Assembly (NCBI GenBank): GCA_012026795.1 | Contig: VEPM01000019.1 | Location: 18,735-82,734, forward strand | Source: Candidatus Methanoperedens sp. | GTDB taxonomy: Archaea > Halobacteriota > Methanosarcinia > Methanosarcinales > Methanoperedenaceae | Direction of reading: 5' to 3' | Length of the DNA: 64,000 nucleotides | Shown here: positions 1-8,459 of the stretch, piece by piece | How the letters are laid out: each line of letters starts with the position of its first letter | Numbering within the stretch: position 1 is the stretch's first letter | Notes under the pieces: generated by a model | The model's database searches: none | Seen by the model: only the letters and a program-made list of their open reading frames with translations | What the model was told of the DNA's origin: nothing | Made by a program: the position numbers and the translations under genes

Positions 1-1494
1 GTTCTCTAAATGTTTGTATGAAAAAGCCATTACTCGAAGCGCCTTTTTCGCCATTATTTTGACGGTATCGTAAATCTTTTCTTTCCCTGCACTGTCAAGA
101 TCAACAACAGAGCCGTTATGATAAATGCGGGTGCATGAATCCAGTATTATTTCAGGTGCGCCTTTTGAATATGCATACAGCCCATCAGGTGTTTCACATA
201 TCGTTGTCATCATTTTGCGCTCTGATGAAAATGGGATCTCATCTTTGCGCCGAAATGTTTTTTCAATGTCCTGTTTGCGTATCCCGGCCTTTACAGCTGC
301 AACAGCAAGTGCTCCTTCTGTGGGATCGCCTTTTATATGCCATACCGAATTTTCATTAATAAGCTCAGAATCGTTGCACAGGGCGCTTATCAGGAGCAAT
401 ATTTTAAGATCATTGTATTTTTCCGGATCAATTTTCCGGTTACCTTCAAGAAAATATCCCTCTGGTTCATAACCCGCACCTGTGACTTCAAGCATTCTGC
501 CATCAACAAAAATATTTGTGACCGTCATTTCATCATGGGTTAGCGTTCCTGTTTTATCGGAGCATATAACCGTAGTCGCACCCAGTGTTTCCACTGATGG
601 CAGTTTCCTGATCAGGGCATGGCGTTTTACCATTCTTCGCACCCCCAGTGCAAGGCACACTGTAACAACAGCAGGAAGAGCCTCAGGAACAGCAGCGACT
701 GCCAGCGCAACGCCCCAGATGAACATTTCTATAGTTCCAAATCCACTTAAGATCCCGAGAATTGATACCACTGCAACAACAACAATGGTAATTATCCCGA
801 TCCATGTACCTAACCTGTCAAGTGCTTCCTGCAAAGGCGTTCTTTCTATTTCGATCTTCTCCAGCATCCCTGCGATCCTGCCAAGTTCAGTTTGCATCCC
901 GGTGGCAGTAACAACAGCTTTTCCCCTTCCGATTGAAACCGATGTTCCCATGTAAGCCATATTATTCCTATCAGCTACCGGGAGTTCTTCTTCTAATTTG
1001 TCTGCTTTTTTCCGGACAGGAACCGATTCTCCTGTAAGTGGTGCTTCATCCATTTCCAGATTGATAGCTTCAATGAGGCGGGAATCGGCAGGTACCCCGT
1101 CGCCCGTATGCAAAAAAATAATATCCCCGGGCACGATCTTTGCTGCGGGTATTATTGATTCCCTGCCGTCCCTTATTACCCGTGCTGTCGGGGCTGCCAT
1201 CTGCTTTAATGCATCAATCGCATTTTGTGCCCTGTATTCCTGGAAAAAACCAAGGATACCTGAGAGTATGACTATCAGCAAAATTATTACAGAATCTGCG
1301 AGTTCACCCAGCAAAGCAGATATGGCCGCTGCTGCCAGCAATATAATAATAAGAAAACTCTTGAACTGGGATAGCAGCATTTCAAGGTATGATACTTTTT
1401 TTTCTTGGATAATTTCATTTTGTCCGTATTTATCCAGGCGCGTTGCAGCATCCTGTTCTGTGAGTCCTGCAGTTGAGGTACCCAGTGATCCCAT
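1..1494 (-). CDS. P-type cation-transporting ATPase (N-terminal part, runs off window)
   Basis: ATP-driven cation pump of the plasma membrane, of the Ca2+/PMR1-like type judging by its N-terminal cation-ATPase domain. Reading the minus strand gives, in order, the N-terminal domain (LTEQDAATRLDKYG), two membrane helices, the actuator domain with the PGDI and TGES motifs, two more helices with the PEALPAVV ion-site motif, and the phosphorylation motif SDKTGTLT followed by the start of the nucleotide-binding domain. The gene leaves the window before the rest of the N/P domains and the last helices. The start is a problem. The first in-frame ATG is at 1494, inside the N-terminal domain (before GSLGTS). 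Family-like sequence continues upstream without a start until an in-frame TGA at about 1566-1564. An ATG at 1567 would give MKSGDFTSTDL joined in frame if the five-C run at 1554-1558 had four. Ion specificity cannot be decided here. Confidence 0.9.
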   Translation of the reverse strand, partial: MGSLGTSTAGLTEQDAATRLDKYGQNEIIQEKKVSYLEMLLSQFKSFLIIILLAAAAISALLGELADSVIILLIVILSGILGFFQEYRAQNAIDALKQMAAPTARVIRDGRESIIPAAKIVPGDIIFLHTGDGVPADSRLIEAINLEMDEAPLTGESVPVRKKADKLEEELPVADRNNMAYMGTSVSIGRGKAVVTATGMQTELGRIAGMLEKIEIERTPLQEALDRLGTWIGIITIVVVAVVSILGILSGFGTIEMFIWGVALAVAAVPEALPAVVTVCLALGVRRMVKRHALIRKLPSVETLGATTVICSDKTGTLTHDEMTVTNIFVDGRMLEVTGAGYEPEGYFLEGNRKIDPEKYNDLKILLLISALCNDSELINENSVWHIKGDPTEGALAVAAVKAGIRKQDIEKTFRRKDEIPFSSERKMMTTICETPDGLYAYSKGAPEIILDSCTRIYHNGSVVDLDSAGKEKIYDTVKIMAKKALRVMAFSYKHLEN

Positions 1495-1642
1495 AACCGA
1501 TTTGATATCCTGTGCATAATATTTATTTAGCGTTAGGTCGGTAGACGTAAAATCCCCCTGATTTCATGACTAAATGAGCGCATCAGATAATAAATTTTGA
1601 TGTATGCAAAAAAATAAAGGATATGTCAGCATTATCCAGTGC

Positions 1643-2419
1643 ATGGATATATCTGATATATTAAAAAAAGTGAAAAATAACGATTTAAGTCTTGATGAAG
1701 CAGAAAAGCAGCTTCGCATCATAAACTTCGAATTATTATCAGATATTGCAAAGGTGGATATTCACCGCGCCAAGAGAGTGGGTATTCCAGAAGCCATAAT
1801 CGCTGATTGTAAGACCAGCGAAGATGTAGTTTCAATTGCACGGGTCCATTTAAAAAATGAAGGCCGTGCCATAATAACCCGTGCATGTGAGGATAATTAT
1901 AATTCATTAAAATCATTAGCAAATGAAACGAATTCCAGGATCAGGTGGGAAAAACGTGCAAGAATCGTGATCATAGGAGAATCAATACCCGGAACAGAGG
2001 GAAGAATTGGTGTTATTTCTGCCGGTACTGCTGATATCCCTGTTGCAGAAGAGGCTAAAGTAATAGCAGAAGAAATGGGTTGTTCCGTAACTGCAATATA
2101 TGATGTAGGTGTTGCAGGGATACACAGGCTTTTTCCTGAACTGGCAAAACTCGCAAGAGCTGGAGTGGATGCAGTGGTTGTTGCTGCTGGCCGCGAAGGA
2201 ACACTTCCTGCAATAGTATCGGGCCTGGTTGACGTTCCGGTGATCGGGGTTCCTGTATCAACCGGGTATGGCGCAGGCGGAAAGGGTGATGCTGCGCTAT
2301 TATCCATGCTCCAGTCCTGTTCTGTTCTTGCTGTAGTTAATATCGATGCGGGTTTTGTGGCCGGGGCTTTTGCAGCCAGGATCGCAAATCTGGCCGCCAA
2401 AAACCGAAAACAGGTATAA
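1643..2419 (+). CDS. larB: LarB, pyridinium-3,5-biscarboxylic acid mononucleotide synthase
   Basis: LarB carboxylates and hydrolyses nicotinate adenine dinucleotide in the first step of the nickel-pincer nucleotide cofactor pathway. The C-terminal two thirds are a PurE-like (NCAIR mutase-like) fold: GVISAGTADIPVAEEA, then YDVGVAGIHRL, VVAAGREGTLPAIVSGL and PVSTGYGAGGKGDAALLSM, all typical of LarB rather than true PurE. Length (258 aa) fits the family. I prefer the ATG at 1643 (MDISDILKKV) because the family begins there; an in-frame ATG at 1604 adds 13 residues without a clear Shine-Dalgarno. No LarC or LarE is present in the window, so the rest of the pathway must lie elsewhere or the product serves another role. 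It is divergent from the ATPase gene. Confidence 0.9.
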   Translation: MDISDILKKVKNNDLSLDEAEKQLRIINFELLSDIAKVDIHRAKRVGIPEAIIADCKTSEDVVSIARVHLKNEGRAIITRACEDNYNSLKSLANETNSRIRWEKRARIVIIGESIPGTEGRIGVISAGTADIPVAEEAKVIAEEMGCSVTAIYDVGVAGIHRLFPELAKLARAGVDAVVVAAGREGTLPAIVSGLVDVPVIGVPVSTGYGAGGKGDAALLSMLQSCSVLAVVNIDAGFVAGAFAARIANLAAKNRKQV

Positions 2420-2454
2420 ACAAATATATAGTATAAAGAACTATCTTAAAGTCT

Positions 2455-2892
2455 ATGGAATTAGACGTCGGCTGGCTGATGATAATTATCGGCCTGGGGC
2501 TTCTTATAGTTGAAGCAGCACAACCGGGTTTTTTTGTGGCTGTTCCGGGAACAACGCTAATAGTACTCGGCGTAGTCACTCTTTTAATTCCAGAGGTAGC
2601 ACAGGATTATGCTCCTGCCATAATAGTTATAACTGCGCTGGTTTCCAGTATCATAACGATCACCTTTTACAGAAAAATAGCGCCGGGACAGAAACCGCAG
2701 ACAACAAGTATGGATATCCTGGCAGGAAAGAAGGGAGTAGTCGTGAAAACAGTCCATCCCGGATCAATTTCAGGAAAAATCGAGATCGGAAACCAGATAT
2801 GGAGCGCAACTTCAGATAGCGTAATTGAAACAGGAACGAAAGTAATTGTCATAAACTCAGAAGGAGTTCATGTAAGAGTAAAAGAAGAGTAG
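2455..2892 (+). CDS. NfeD-like membrane protein (short form)
   Basis: Short NfeD family protein of 145 aa: two to three membrane segments in residues 5-70 (glycine-rich, starting VGWLMIIIGLGLLIVEAAQ) followed by a soluble C-terminal beta-barrel (OB-like) domain from about residue 82 (MDILAGKKGVVV to the end). It lacks the ClpP-like protease domain of long NfeD proteins. NfeD proteins are known to be encoded with and bind SPFH/stomatin proteins, and the next gene, 26 bases downstream with an AAGGAGG site (2903-2909), is exactly that. The pair probably forms one membrane-microdomain complex; its physiological role is not established. Confidence 0.9.
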   Translation: MELDVGWLMIIIGLGLLIVEAAQPGFFVAVPGTTLIVLGVVTLLIPEVAQDYAPAIIVITALVSSIITITFYRKIAPGQKPQTTSMDILAGKKGVVVKTVHPGSISGKIEIGNQIWSATSDSVIETGTKVIVINSEGVHVRVKEE

Positions 2893-2918
2893 AGGAAAAG
2901 TAAAGGAGGAGATTAAAA

Positions 2919-4025
2919 GTGGCATATGAAATGTTTATCGCGATATTTATCGCAGTAGCAATATTGATACTATTTATTTCAGGGGTTGCGATTATACAGC
3001 CTTATGAACAGGCGTTATGGGTAGTTCTGGGACAGTACAAGAAACGGTTAAATCCCGGTTTTAACTGGGTGTTTCCACTGATAAGCGATGTCATAAGGCT
3101 TGACCTGAGGACCCAGGTCCTTGATGTGCCGCGACAGGAAGTCATCACCAAGGATAACTCGCCCACCAACGTTGACGCAATTGTTTATATAAGGGTAATA
3201 GATCCTGAAAAAGCATATTTTGAAGTAGTCAATTATCATGTTGCTGTAGTATCACTTGCGCAGACTACTCTTCGAAGCGTAGTGGGTGACATGGAACTTG
3301 ATGAGATCCTTTATAATCGTGATTTTATTAATACAAAACTCCGTGATATTCTTGACCATTCCACCGATGCATGGGGTGTTAAAGTAGAAGCTGTAGAGAT
3401 ACGGGAAGTCGATCCTGTCGGCACGGTAAAAGGTGCTATGGAAGAACAGACATCTGCTGAAAGGAAGCGAAGAGCGGCCATTTTACTTGCAGACGGACAG
3501 AAGAAAGCCGCGATCCTCCAGGCAGAAGGCTCCAAGCAGGCAAATATCTTGAATGCCGAAGGTGTGAGGCAGTCAAAGATACTCGAAGCTGAAGGTGAAA
3601 GGGTTTCACAGATATTGAGGGCACAGGGAGAAGCACAGGGACTGAGGATACTTTCAGTTGGCGCAGTGCCTCTTGATAAGAAAGCCCTGACCGTTCTGAC
3701 TATGGATATGATGAAAAATGTGGCAAACGGCCAGGCTACAAAGATAATCTTCCCGATGGAGGTCTCAAAGATGATTGACCAGGCTGCAAAATACCTTGGA
3801 GCTTCCGAGAAGATCCAGGAAATCGGATCACCGATGGATACGGAAAAGATCGTTGGTACGGCAGATGAAGTGCTTGGAAGGATACCAAGGCCTGAGGAGC
3901 TCAGGCAAGAGCTACAGAGCATTGAGAAGGAGATGGCCCGCGAAACTGAAGAGAGTCTGAAACAGGCAGAGAAGATCAAAAGCTCTGATGTGCCTGAGGC
4001 TCCAAAGAAGAAAAAACAAGAATAA
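2919..4025 (+). CDS. SPFH/Band 7 (stomatin-like) protein
   Basis: Stomatin/slipin-type membrane scaffold, 368 aa. Residues 5-26 form the single N-terminal membrane hairpin, followed by an SPFH (Band 7) domain (QPYEQALWVVLGQYKKRLNPG, then LDVPRQEVITKDN, and AVVSLAQTTLRSVVGDMELDEIL). After about residue 180 comes a long alanine/glutamate-rich coiled coil with an 11-residue periodicity (AAILQAEGSKQANILNAEG and relatives), and a lysine-rich tail. It follows the NfeD gene and probably acts with it. The long antisense open frame over this gene is an artefact of the coiled-coil codon pattern. Confidence 0.93.
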   Translation: MAYEMFIAIFIAVAILILFISGVAIIQPYEQALWVVLGQYKKRLNPGFNWVFPLISDVIRLDLRTQVLDVPRQEVITKDNSPTNVDAIVYIRVIDPEKAYFEVVNYHVAVVSLAQTTLRSVVGDMELDEILYNRDFINTKLRDILDHSTDAWGVKVEAVEIREVDPVGTVKGAMEEQTSAERKRRAAILLADGQKKAAILQAEGSKQANILNAEGVRQSKILEAEGERVSQILRAQGEAQGLRILSVGAVPLDKKALTVLTMDMMKNVANGQATKIIFPMEVSKMIDQAAKYLGASEKIQEIGSPMDTEKIVGTADEVLGRIPRPEELRQELQSIEKEMARETEESLKQAEKIKSSDVPEAPKKKKQE

Positions 4026-4031
4026 AACCGA

Positions 4032-4463
4032 ATGGATTTCGACATCAGGAAGGCAATACAGGCAGATTTGAAGGATATCAAAACCATCCTTTCTTTCTAT
4101 TATCTTGATACGGAAAATGTAGAAAAAAACCTGCCTGAATTCATAGTTGCACAAACGAATGATAAGATAATAGGCTGCGCATGTCTTGATCCGGGGGATA
4201 TCGTGGAATTGCGCTCCATTGCGATACTTCCATCTTACCGAAACAAGGGTGTGGGTTCAAAACTTGTGGATACAATATTACAACGTGCGCAGGGTTTGAC
4301 AGATACAATCTATCTTCGTACCACATCACCTGTTTTTTTTGAAAAGAAAGGATTTACAAAGCTTCAAAATAACGAGAAAAAAGTCATCTGGAAAGATTGC
4401 GCGCAGTGTGATAAGTATGATATTTGCAGGCAAACCGCCATGAAAAGCGAAAAGAAATATTAA
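4032..4463 (+). CDS. GNAT family N-acetyltransferase with Cys-rich tail
   Basis: Acetyl-CoA-dependent N-acetyltransferase of 143 aa, 6 bases after the SPFH gene. The acetyl-CoA binding motif A is seen as VELRSIAILPSYRNKGVGSKL (roughly residues 56-77), with the R/Q-x-x-G-x-G/A loop as RNKGVG. A later FFEKKGF segment is the usual GNAT motif B. The C-terminus carries CAQCDKYDICRQTAM, a CxxC-x5-C arrangement that recurs in archaeal acetyltransferases and could bind a metal. Similar archaeal proteins are sometimes annotated as ArgA-like; nothing in the neighbourhood supports arginine synthesis, so I leave the substrate open. Confidence 0.85.
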   Translation: MDFDIRKAIQADLKDIKTILSFYYLDTENVEKNLPEFIVAQTNDKIIGCACLDPGDIVELRSIAILPSYRNKGVGSKLVDTILQRAQGLTDTIYLRTTSPVFFEKKGFTKLQNNEKKVIWKDCAQCDKYDICRQTAMKSEKKY

Positions 4464-4522
4464 TGTAAAAGCCATTAAATACAAAGAGCCTAATGTAGGA
4501 ACATCATTTTCGGAGGATTTCA

Positions 4523-5752
4523 TTGCAACCTGTTGTAAATATTGGCATCGTAGGACATGTTGACCACGGCAAGACAACTCTTGTCAAGGCACTTTCAGGT
4601 GTCTGGACTGACCGGCATAGCGAAGAGATTAAACGAGGCATTTCAATCCGGCTTGGTTATGCGGATATCGTATTAAGGAAATGTCCTGAATGCCCTGAGC
4701 CTCAAAGTTTTACTGTCAAAGAAGTATGTGAGATATGCGGTGCAAAAACAAATGTACTTCGCTCAATATCATTTGTGGATTCCCCCGGTCATGAAACATT
4801 GATGGCGACAATGTTATCAGGCGCAGCTCTTATGGACGGCGCGCTTCTTGTTATTGCGGCAAATGAAACTTGTCCCCAGCCGCAGACAAAAGAGCATCTA
4901 ATGGCATTGAATATCCTCGGGATAAAAAACATTATTATTATCCAGAACAAGATCGACATTGTCCCGCGCGAGAAAGTGCTTGAAAATTACAACCAGATAA
5001 AGGCTTTCGTGAAAGGTACGGTTGCGGAAAATGCACCGATCATACCGGTTTCTGCCCAGCAGAATGCAAATATCGACCTGGTCATTGAAGCCATTGAAAA
5101 ATATATTCCTACCCCGGAACATGACCTTAAAAAATCACCTTTAATGTTCGTTGCACGTTCATTCGACATAAACAGGCCTGGGACCCATCCTGAAAATCTA
5201 AAAGGAGGCGCTATCGGCGGTTCTTTGAATAGCGGTATTTTCAGGCCAGGTGATGAAATAGAAATGAGACCAGGCAGGAAAGTTGAAACGGGCGGAACTG
5301 TCAAATGGGTTCCGATAAAAACTGTTATCACAACCATCCATGCAGGAAATGATGAGATGGAAGAAGCAAGGCCAGGAGGACTCATAGGGATTGGCACTAA
5401 ACTTGATCCCTCGATAACAAAAAGCGATGCACTTGTGGGGCAGGTCGCAGGCATACCGGGAAAATTGCCTCCGACTATAGAAGGCTTTGTAATGGAAACA
5501 AAACTTCTTGAAAGGGTGGTCGGGGTAAGTGATGAATCCACAGTTGAACCAATACGTTCAAATGAACCTTTAATGCTGAATATAGGAACAGCGACGACAA
5601 TTGGCGTAGTCACAAGCGCAAGGTCTATGGATGCGGAAGTCAGGCTCAAAAGGCCAATTTGCGCAGATAAAGGTTCCCATATCGCGATCAGCAGGCGTGT
5701 AGGCGCGCGCTGGAGGCTTATCGGTTCAGGTATTTTGAAAGAATATAAATGA
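4523..5752 (+). CDS. eif2g: Translation initiation factor aIF2 subunit gamma
   Basis: GTP-binding subunit of aIF2, which carries Met-tRNAi to the small ribosomal subunit. GTPase motifs are clear: G1 GHVDHGKTT at residues 10-18, G3 DSPGHE, G4 NKID, and a zinc-knuckle insert with four cysteines (CPECPEP...CEICGA), which is characteristic of the gamma subunit and separates it from EF-Tu/EF1A and SelB. Domains II and III follow ([23 protein letters not shown]). The start is a TTG at 4523, 6 bases after GGAGG (4512-4516). It opens a cluster of information-processing genes and its stop overlaps the next ATG. Confidence 0.97.
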   Translation: MQPVVNIGIVGHVDHGKTTLVKALSGVWTDRHSEEIKRGISIRLGYADIVLRKCPECPEPQSFTVKEVCEICGAKTNVLRSISFVDSPGHETLMATMLSGAALMDGALLVIAANETCPQPQTKEHLMALNILGIKNIIIIQNKIDIVPREKVLENYNQIKAFVKGTVAENAPIIPVSAQQNANIDLVIEAIEKYIPTPEHDLKKSPLMFVARSFDINRPGTHPENLKGGAIGGSLNSGIFRPGDEIEMRPGRKVETGGTVKWVPIKTVITTIHAGNDEMEEARPGGLIGIGTKLDPSITKSDALVGQVAGIPGKLPPTIEGFVMETKLLERVVGVSDESTVEPIRSNEPLMLNIGTATTIGVVTSARSMDAEVRLKRPICADKGSHIAISRRVGARWRLIGSGILKEYK

Positions 5753-6117
5753 GATCAAAAGTGATCATAGATACAAATGGTTTGATGATCCCGGGACAAT
5801 TCGGGATAGATATATTTTCCGAATTGCAGCAATTGGGTTTTTTTTCATATATTGTTCCAGGCGCTTCCGTAAAGGAGCTTGAAAAGATTGTGTTGACCGG
5901 CCGCGGCAGGGACAGGACTGCTGCCAAAATAGCATTATCTTTATTGGACAGGTGTACCATAATTGACAGGAACGGATATGCAGATGATATTATAATAGAC
6001 CTGGCAGTTGATATGGACGCGGCAGTTCTTACCAATGATACCGAATTAAAGAAAAGATTATGTAGTAAGGGAGTTACTAATGTGTATCTTCGAGATAGAA
6101 CTCGTTTAAGTATATAA
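5749..6117 (+). CDS. PIN domain protein (Fcf1/VapC-like nuclease)
   Basis: Single PIN domain of 122 aa, a predicted Mg2+-dependent ribonuclease. Acidic active-site residues are visible: DTNGLMIP near the N-terminus, E in VKELEKIV, and the C-terminal pair in [17 protein letters not shown]. The gene starts inside the aIF2-gamma stop (ATGA overlap), so it is translationally coupled. In archaea this slot between aIF2-gamma and RNA polymerase subunit E is occupied by an Fcf1/Utp24-like PIN protein thought to act in rRNA processing; there is no antitoxin partner, which argues against a VapBC toxin. Confidence 0.88.
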   Translation: MRSKVIIDTNGLMIPGQFGIDIFSELQQLGFFSYIVPGASVKELEKIVLTGRGRDRTAAKIALSLLDRCTIIDRNGYADDIIIDLAVDMDAAVLTNDTELKKRLCSKGVTNVYLRDRTRLSI

Positions 6118-6138
6118 TACCTTTTTAAGAGGATTTAG

Positions 6139-6783
6139 ATGTATAAGAAAATGAGATTAGCAGATACGGTGAGGATTGCACCAGAACTACTTGGCGAACC
6201 GGTTGAGCAGGCAGTAAAAATCGCTTTGCGGGAAAAACTTGAAGGACTTGTTGACAAGAGGATGGGTGCGATAGTTGCGGTCAAGGATATTATTGAAGTT
6301 GGAGAAGGACATATACTTGCAGGGGATGGAGGAGTATATTATGATGCGGTTTTTGACGCATTGACCTTCATGCCTGAACTCCAGGAGATCATTGAAGGCA
6401 GCGTAGTTGAAGTAGTCCAGTTCGGGGTATTTGTAGGAATCGGTCCTCTTGACGGCCTCGTGCATGTAAGCCAGCTGACTGATGAATTCGTTACTTATGA
6501 TGAGAAAAATTCCCGCCTGATAACAAAGGAATCCGGCCGTTCTGTCACAGAGGGAGACCGCATACGAGCAAGGATAATCGCTGTTAGCCTGAATGAGCGT
6601 GAACCCAGGGACAGCAAGATCGGCCTCACCATGCGCCAGCATGCCCTTGGCAAAATGGACTGGATAGAAGAAGCCCGAAAACCAAGGGATGAAACCGAAG
6701 ATAAAGGAAAGCCTAAGAAGAAGAAAAAAGAAGACTCGCCAAAGCCCGAAAAGCAGGATGAATCAAAACCCGAAGGAGCATAA
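6139..6783 (+). CDS. rpo7: DNA-directed RNA polymerase subunit E' (Rpo7)
   Basis: Rpo7 (RpoE', eukaryotic Rpb7 homologue), half of the Rpo4/Rpo7 stalk that binds nascent RNA. The N-terminal RNP-like tip domain (residues 1-80, MYKKMRLADTVRIAPELLG) is followed by an S1 RNA-binding domain (EGSVVEVVQFGVFVGIGPLDG ... GLVHVSQLTDEFV). The last ~40 residues are a lysine/glutamate-rich extension (KKKKKEDSPKPEKQ) beyond the usual ~187 aa. Its neighbour spt4 follows without a gap. Shine-Dalgarno GAGGAT lies just before the ATG. Confidence 0.96.
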   Translation: MYKKMRLADTVRIAPELLGEPVEQAVKIALREKLEGLVDKRMGAIVAVKDIIEVGEGHILAGDGGVYYDAVFDALTFMPELQEIIEGSVVEVVQFGVFVGIGPLDGLVHVSQLTDEFVTYDEKNSRLITKESGRSVTEGDRIRARIIAVSLNEREPRDSKIGLTMRQHALGKMDWIEEARKPRDETEDKGKPKKKKKEDSPKPEKQDESKPEGA

Positions 6784-6972
6784 ATGCCGGATAATGTTTG
6801 CAGGGAATGCCACAGGATAGTGAAAAAAAGCCAGGTCTGCTCATATTGCAATTCAACGGCTCTTACCAGCGATTGGAGCGGTTATGTAGTAATAATTGAC
6901 CCCGAAAAATCACAAATTGCAAAAAGACTCGGAGTCAAATTACCCGGTGAATATGCGTTGAAGGTCAGATAA
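6784..6972 (+). CDS. spt4: Transcription elongation factor Spt4 (RNA polymerase subunit E'')
   Basis: Small zinc protein of 62 aa that pairs with Spt5 to keep RNA polymerase processive. It has two CxxC pairs (CREC near residue 6 and CSYC near residue 19) forming the zinc ribbon, followed by the characteristic SDWSGYVVIIDPEKS segment that contacts Spt5 NGN. It starts directly after the rpo7 stop codon, the usual archaeal arrangement; spt5 is not in the window. Confidence 0.96.
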   Translation: MPDNVCRECHRIVKKSQVCSYCNSTALTSDWSGYVVIIDPEKSQIAKRLGVKLPGEYALKVR

Positions 6973-6973
6973 C

Positions 6974-7534
6974 TTGAAAGGATACTGCCTGCCTGTGGAG
7001 TTAAGAGATGAACTAAGGCAACTCCATGGAGAGTTATATCCCGGAGACGGGATCGAGACTACAAAAAAAATCATCCATGATCTGAAAAATTGTACTAAAG
7101 TAATATCTGTCGGCGATATTGTGACATTCAATCTTCTAAACGCCGGTCTTATTCCCGATATATCATTTGTTGATAATAAGACAAAACGCAGCCCTGTTTC
7201 CGATAAAATTACACAGGGAACAAAGCATGGCCACTTCAGTACCATAACTGTGGAAAGCCCGCCTGGAATAATAACGGAAGAACTGTTGCAGGAGATAGAA
7301 GCAGCTATGGGATCTGATAAACATATACAGATCGTTGTCAGGGGTGAGGAAGACCTGGCAGCTCTTCCTGCGATTGCCATGGCGCCCATATCATCAGTAA
7401 TTATATATGGTTTGCCTGACAAAGGGGCGGTAGTTGTCCACGTTACCGAGGACAAGAAGAAAGAAATACAATTATTACTTAATCGAATGAAATATAAGGA
7501 GAAAAATAATGGAAATCCAGATTATCAAAGATAA
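6974..7534 (+). CDS. GTP-dependent dephospho-CoA kinase (DUF359 family)
   Basis: Archaeal enzyme for the last step of coenzyme A synthesis, phosphorylating dephospho-CoA with GTP. The DUF359 signature is seen in VGDIVTFNLLNAGLIPDISFVDNKTKR, TVESPPGIITEEL and VRGEEDLAALPAIAMAP (this last one conserved across the family). 186 aa is normal. The start is a TTG one base after the spt4 stop, and the 3' end overlaps the S24e gene by 26 bases, so it is embedded in the transcription/translation operon, as in many euryarchaea. Confidence 0.92.
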   Translation: MKGYCLPVELRDELRQLHGELYPGDGIETTKKIIHDLKNCTKVISVGDIVTFNLLNAGLIPDISFVDNKTKRSPVSDKITQGTKHGHFSTITVESPPGIITEELLQEIEAAMGSDKHIQIVVRGEEDLAALPAIAMAPISSVIIYGLPDKGAVVVHVTEDKKKEIQLLLNRMKYKEKNNGNPDYQR

Positions 7535-7853
7535 GACAAATCCCTTATTACAGAGACGAGAGATTTCGGTTGCTGTAAAAAATAAAACAACGGCTACGAG
7601 AATAGAATTAAAGAATAAACTTGCAGCTCTGCTCAATTCCAAACCGGAACTGATCGTGGTTGAGCATCTCGATACAATATATGGGAAGCAGGAAATGGTA
7701 GGGACAGTATCCCTCTACCAGACAGAAGAACGCCTTAAGCAGCTTGCTCACCAGCACCTGATGGCAAGGGATGCGCCAAAGGCAGTTGAAGGACAGCCTG
7801 CGGAGGCGGCACCGGTTGCAGCCCCGTCAGAACCTAAACCTGAGGCTAAATAG
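7509..7853 (+). CDS. rps24e: Small ribosomal subunit protein eS24
   Basis: Archaeal/eukaryotic-type ribosomal protein S24e. The N-terminal half (MEIQIIKDKTNPLLQRREI) and the LLNSKPELIVVEHLDTIYGK core match the family. The C-terminal ~25 residues are a low-complexity Ala/Pro/Glu tail (AVEGQPAEAAPVAAPSEPKP) not needed for the fold. The ATG sits within the end of the dephospho-CoA kinase gene with AAGGAG just upstream. Confidence 0.96.
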   Translation: MEIQIIKDKTNPLLQRREISVAVKNKTTATRIELKNKLAALLNSKPELIVVEHLDTIYGKQEMVGTVSLYQTEERLKQLAHQHLMARDAPKAVEGQPAEAAPVAAPSEPKPEAK

Positions 7854-7887
7854 AGAATAGAGAACAAAGAAACAGAAAGGGATTTCA

Positions 7888-8037
7888 ATGGCAGTAAATA
7901 AATTCTATAAAATCAGCGGAAATAAAGCAGAAAAGATAAAACCATCATGCCCAAGATGTGGACCAGGGGTATTTCTTGGTGAACACAAGAACCGCAATTC
8001 ATGCGGTAAGTGTGGTTATACCGAATTCAAGAAATAA
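7888..8037 (+). CDS. rps27ae: Small ribosomal subunit protein eS31 (S27ae)
   Basis: 49-residue zinc-ribbon ribosomal protein. Translation gives MAVNKFYKISGNKAEKIKP, then CPRCGPGVFLGEHKN and CGKCGY, i.e. the two CxxC pairs of S27ae. It follows S24e by 34 bases with GAAAGGGAT upstream of the ATG, the standard archaeal gene order. It is short enough to be missed by length-filtered gene calls. The downstream DNA (8038-8100) is rich in T runs, a likely archaeal U-rich terminator. Confidence 0.96.
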   Translation: MAVNKFYKISGNKAEKIKPSCPRCGPGVFLGEHKNRNSCGKCGYTEFKK

Positions 8038-8159
8038 TCTTTTTCTTCATTTCTTTTAATTATATTCAATAGTATTTTCTATTGTATTTTCTATTGCATT
8101 ATTTTTGGAGCTATATGCTAAATTAGATATGCCCATAGTTACAACTCTAAGGATTGATT

Positions 8160-8459
8160 ATGCTAACCCTGAGAGTACAGCACGAACTTGAATTGTTAAA
8201 AAGGCACCTCATCATCCTGAAGAAAGTGATAGATAGCGGACCTATCGGAATATTAAAAATATCGATTGAAACAAATATACCTGATCATCTTGTACGATAT
8301 TCACTGCGTGTTCTTGAGCAGCAGGGTTTGATCACTCCTTCTACACAGGGCGCTGTTGCCACAAAATCTGCTAAAGAGGCATATTCGGAATTCAGGACAG
8401 AACTTGAAAAGATCGAAGATACACTTGAGGATATCAAGAGGACCGGATTCGAAGAGTGA
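8160..8459 (+). CDS. Winged-helix transcriptional regulator (small, archaeal)
   Basis: About 99 aa. A helix-turn-helix/winged-helix fold is recognisable in IGILKISIETNIPDHLVRYSLRVLEQQGLI followed by a wing (TPSTQGAVATKSA) and a C-terminal helix that may dimerise (FRTELEKIEDTLEDIKR). I chose the ATG at 8160 over an in-frame TTG at 8154 because AAGGAT lies 6-11 bases upstream. Its TGA overlaps the ATG of archease (TGATG), so the two are co-translated. Targets are unknown; the link to archease suggests a role tied to RNA ligation, as inference only. Confidence 0.75.
   Translation: MLTLRVQHELELLKRHLIILKKVIDSGPIGILKISIETNIPDHLVRYSLRVLEQQGLITPSTQGAVATKSAKEAYSEFRTELEKIEDTLEDIKRTGFEE

Noticed and set aside
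1560..1567. TGA read as selenocysteine in the ATPase N-terminus
   Set aside because: The family has no Sec there and no SECIS-like hairpin was seen; a single-base indel is simpler.
3311..4087. 258-codon open frame antisense to the SPFH gene
   Set aside because: It mirrors the coiled-coil codon pattern of the SPFH gene, is Ser/Phe-rich with no family resemblance, and runs into the adjacent GNAT gene.
4987..5649. 220-codon frame antisense to aIF2-gamma
   Set aside because: Shadow of a well-conserved gene; amino-acid composition is not protein-like.
5749..6117. VapC toxin of a toxin-antitoxin pair
   Set aside because: No antitoxin gene is next to it and its position in the aIF2-gamma/RNA polymerase cluster points to RNA processing.
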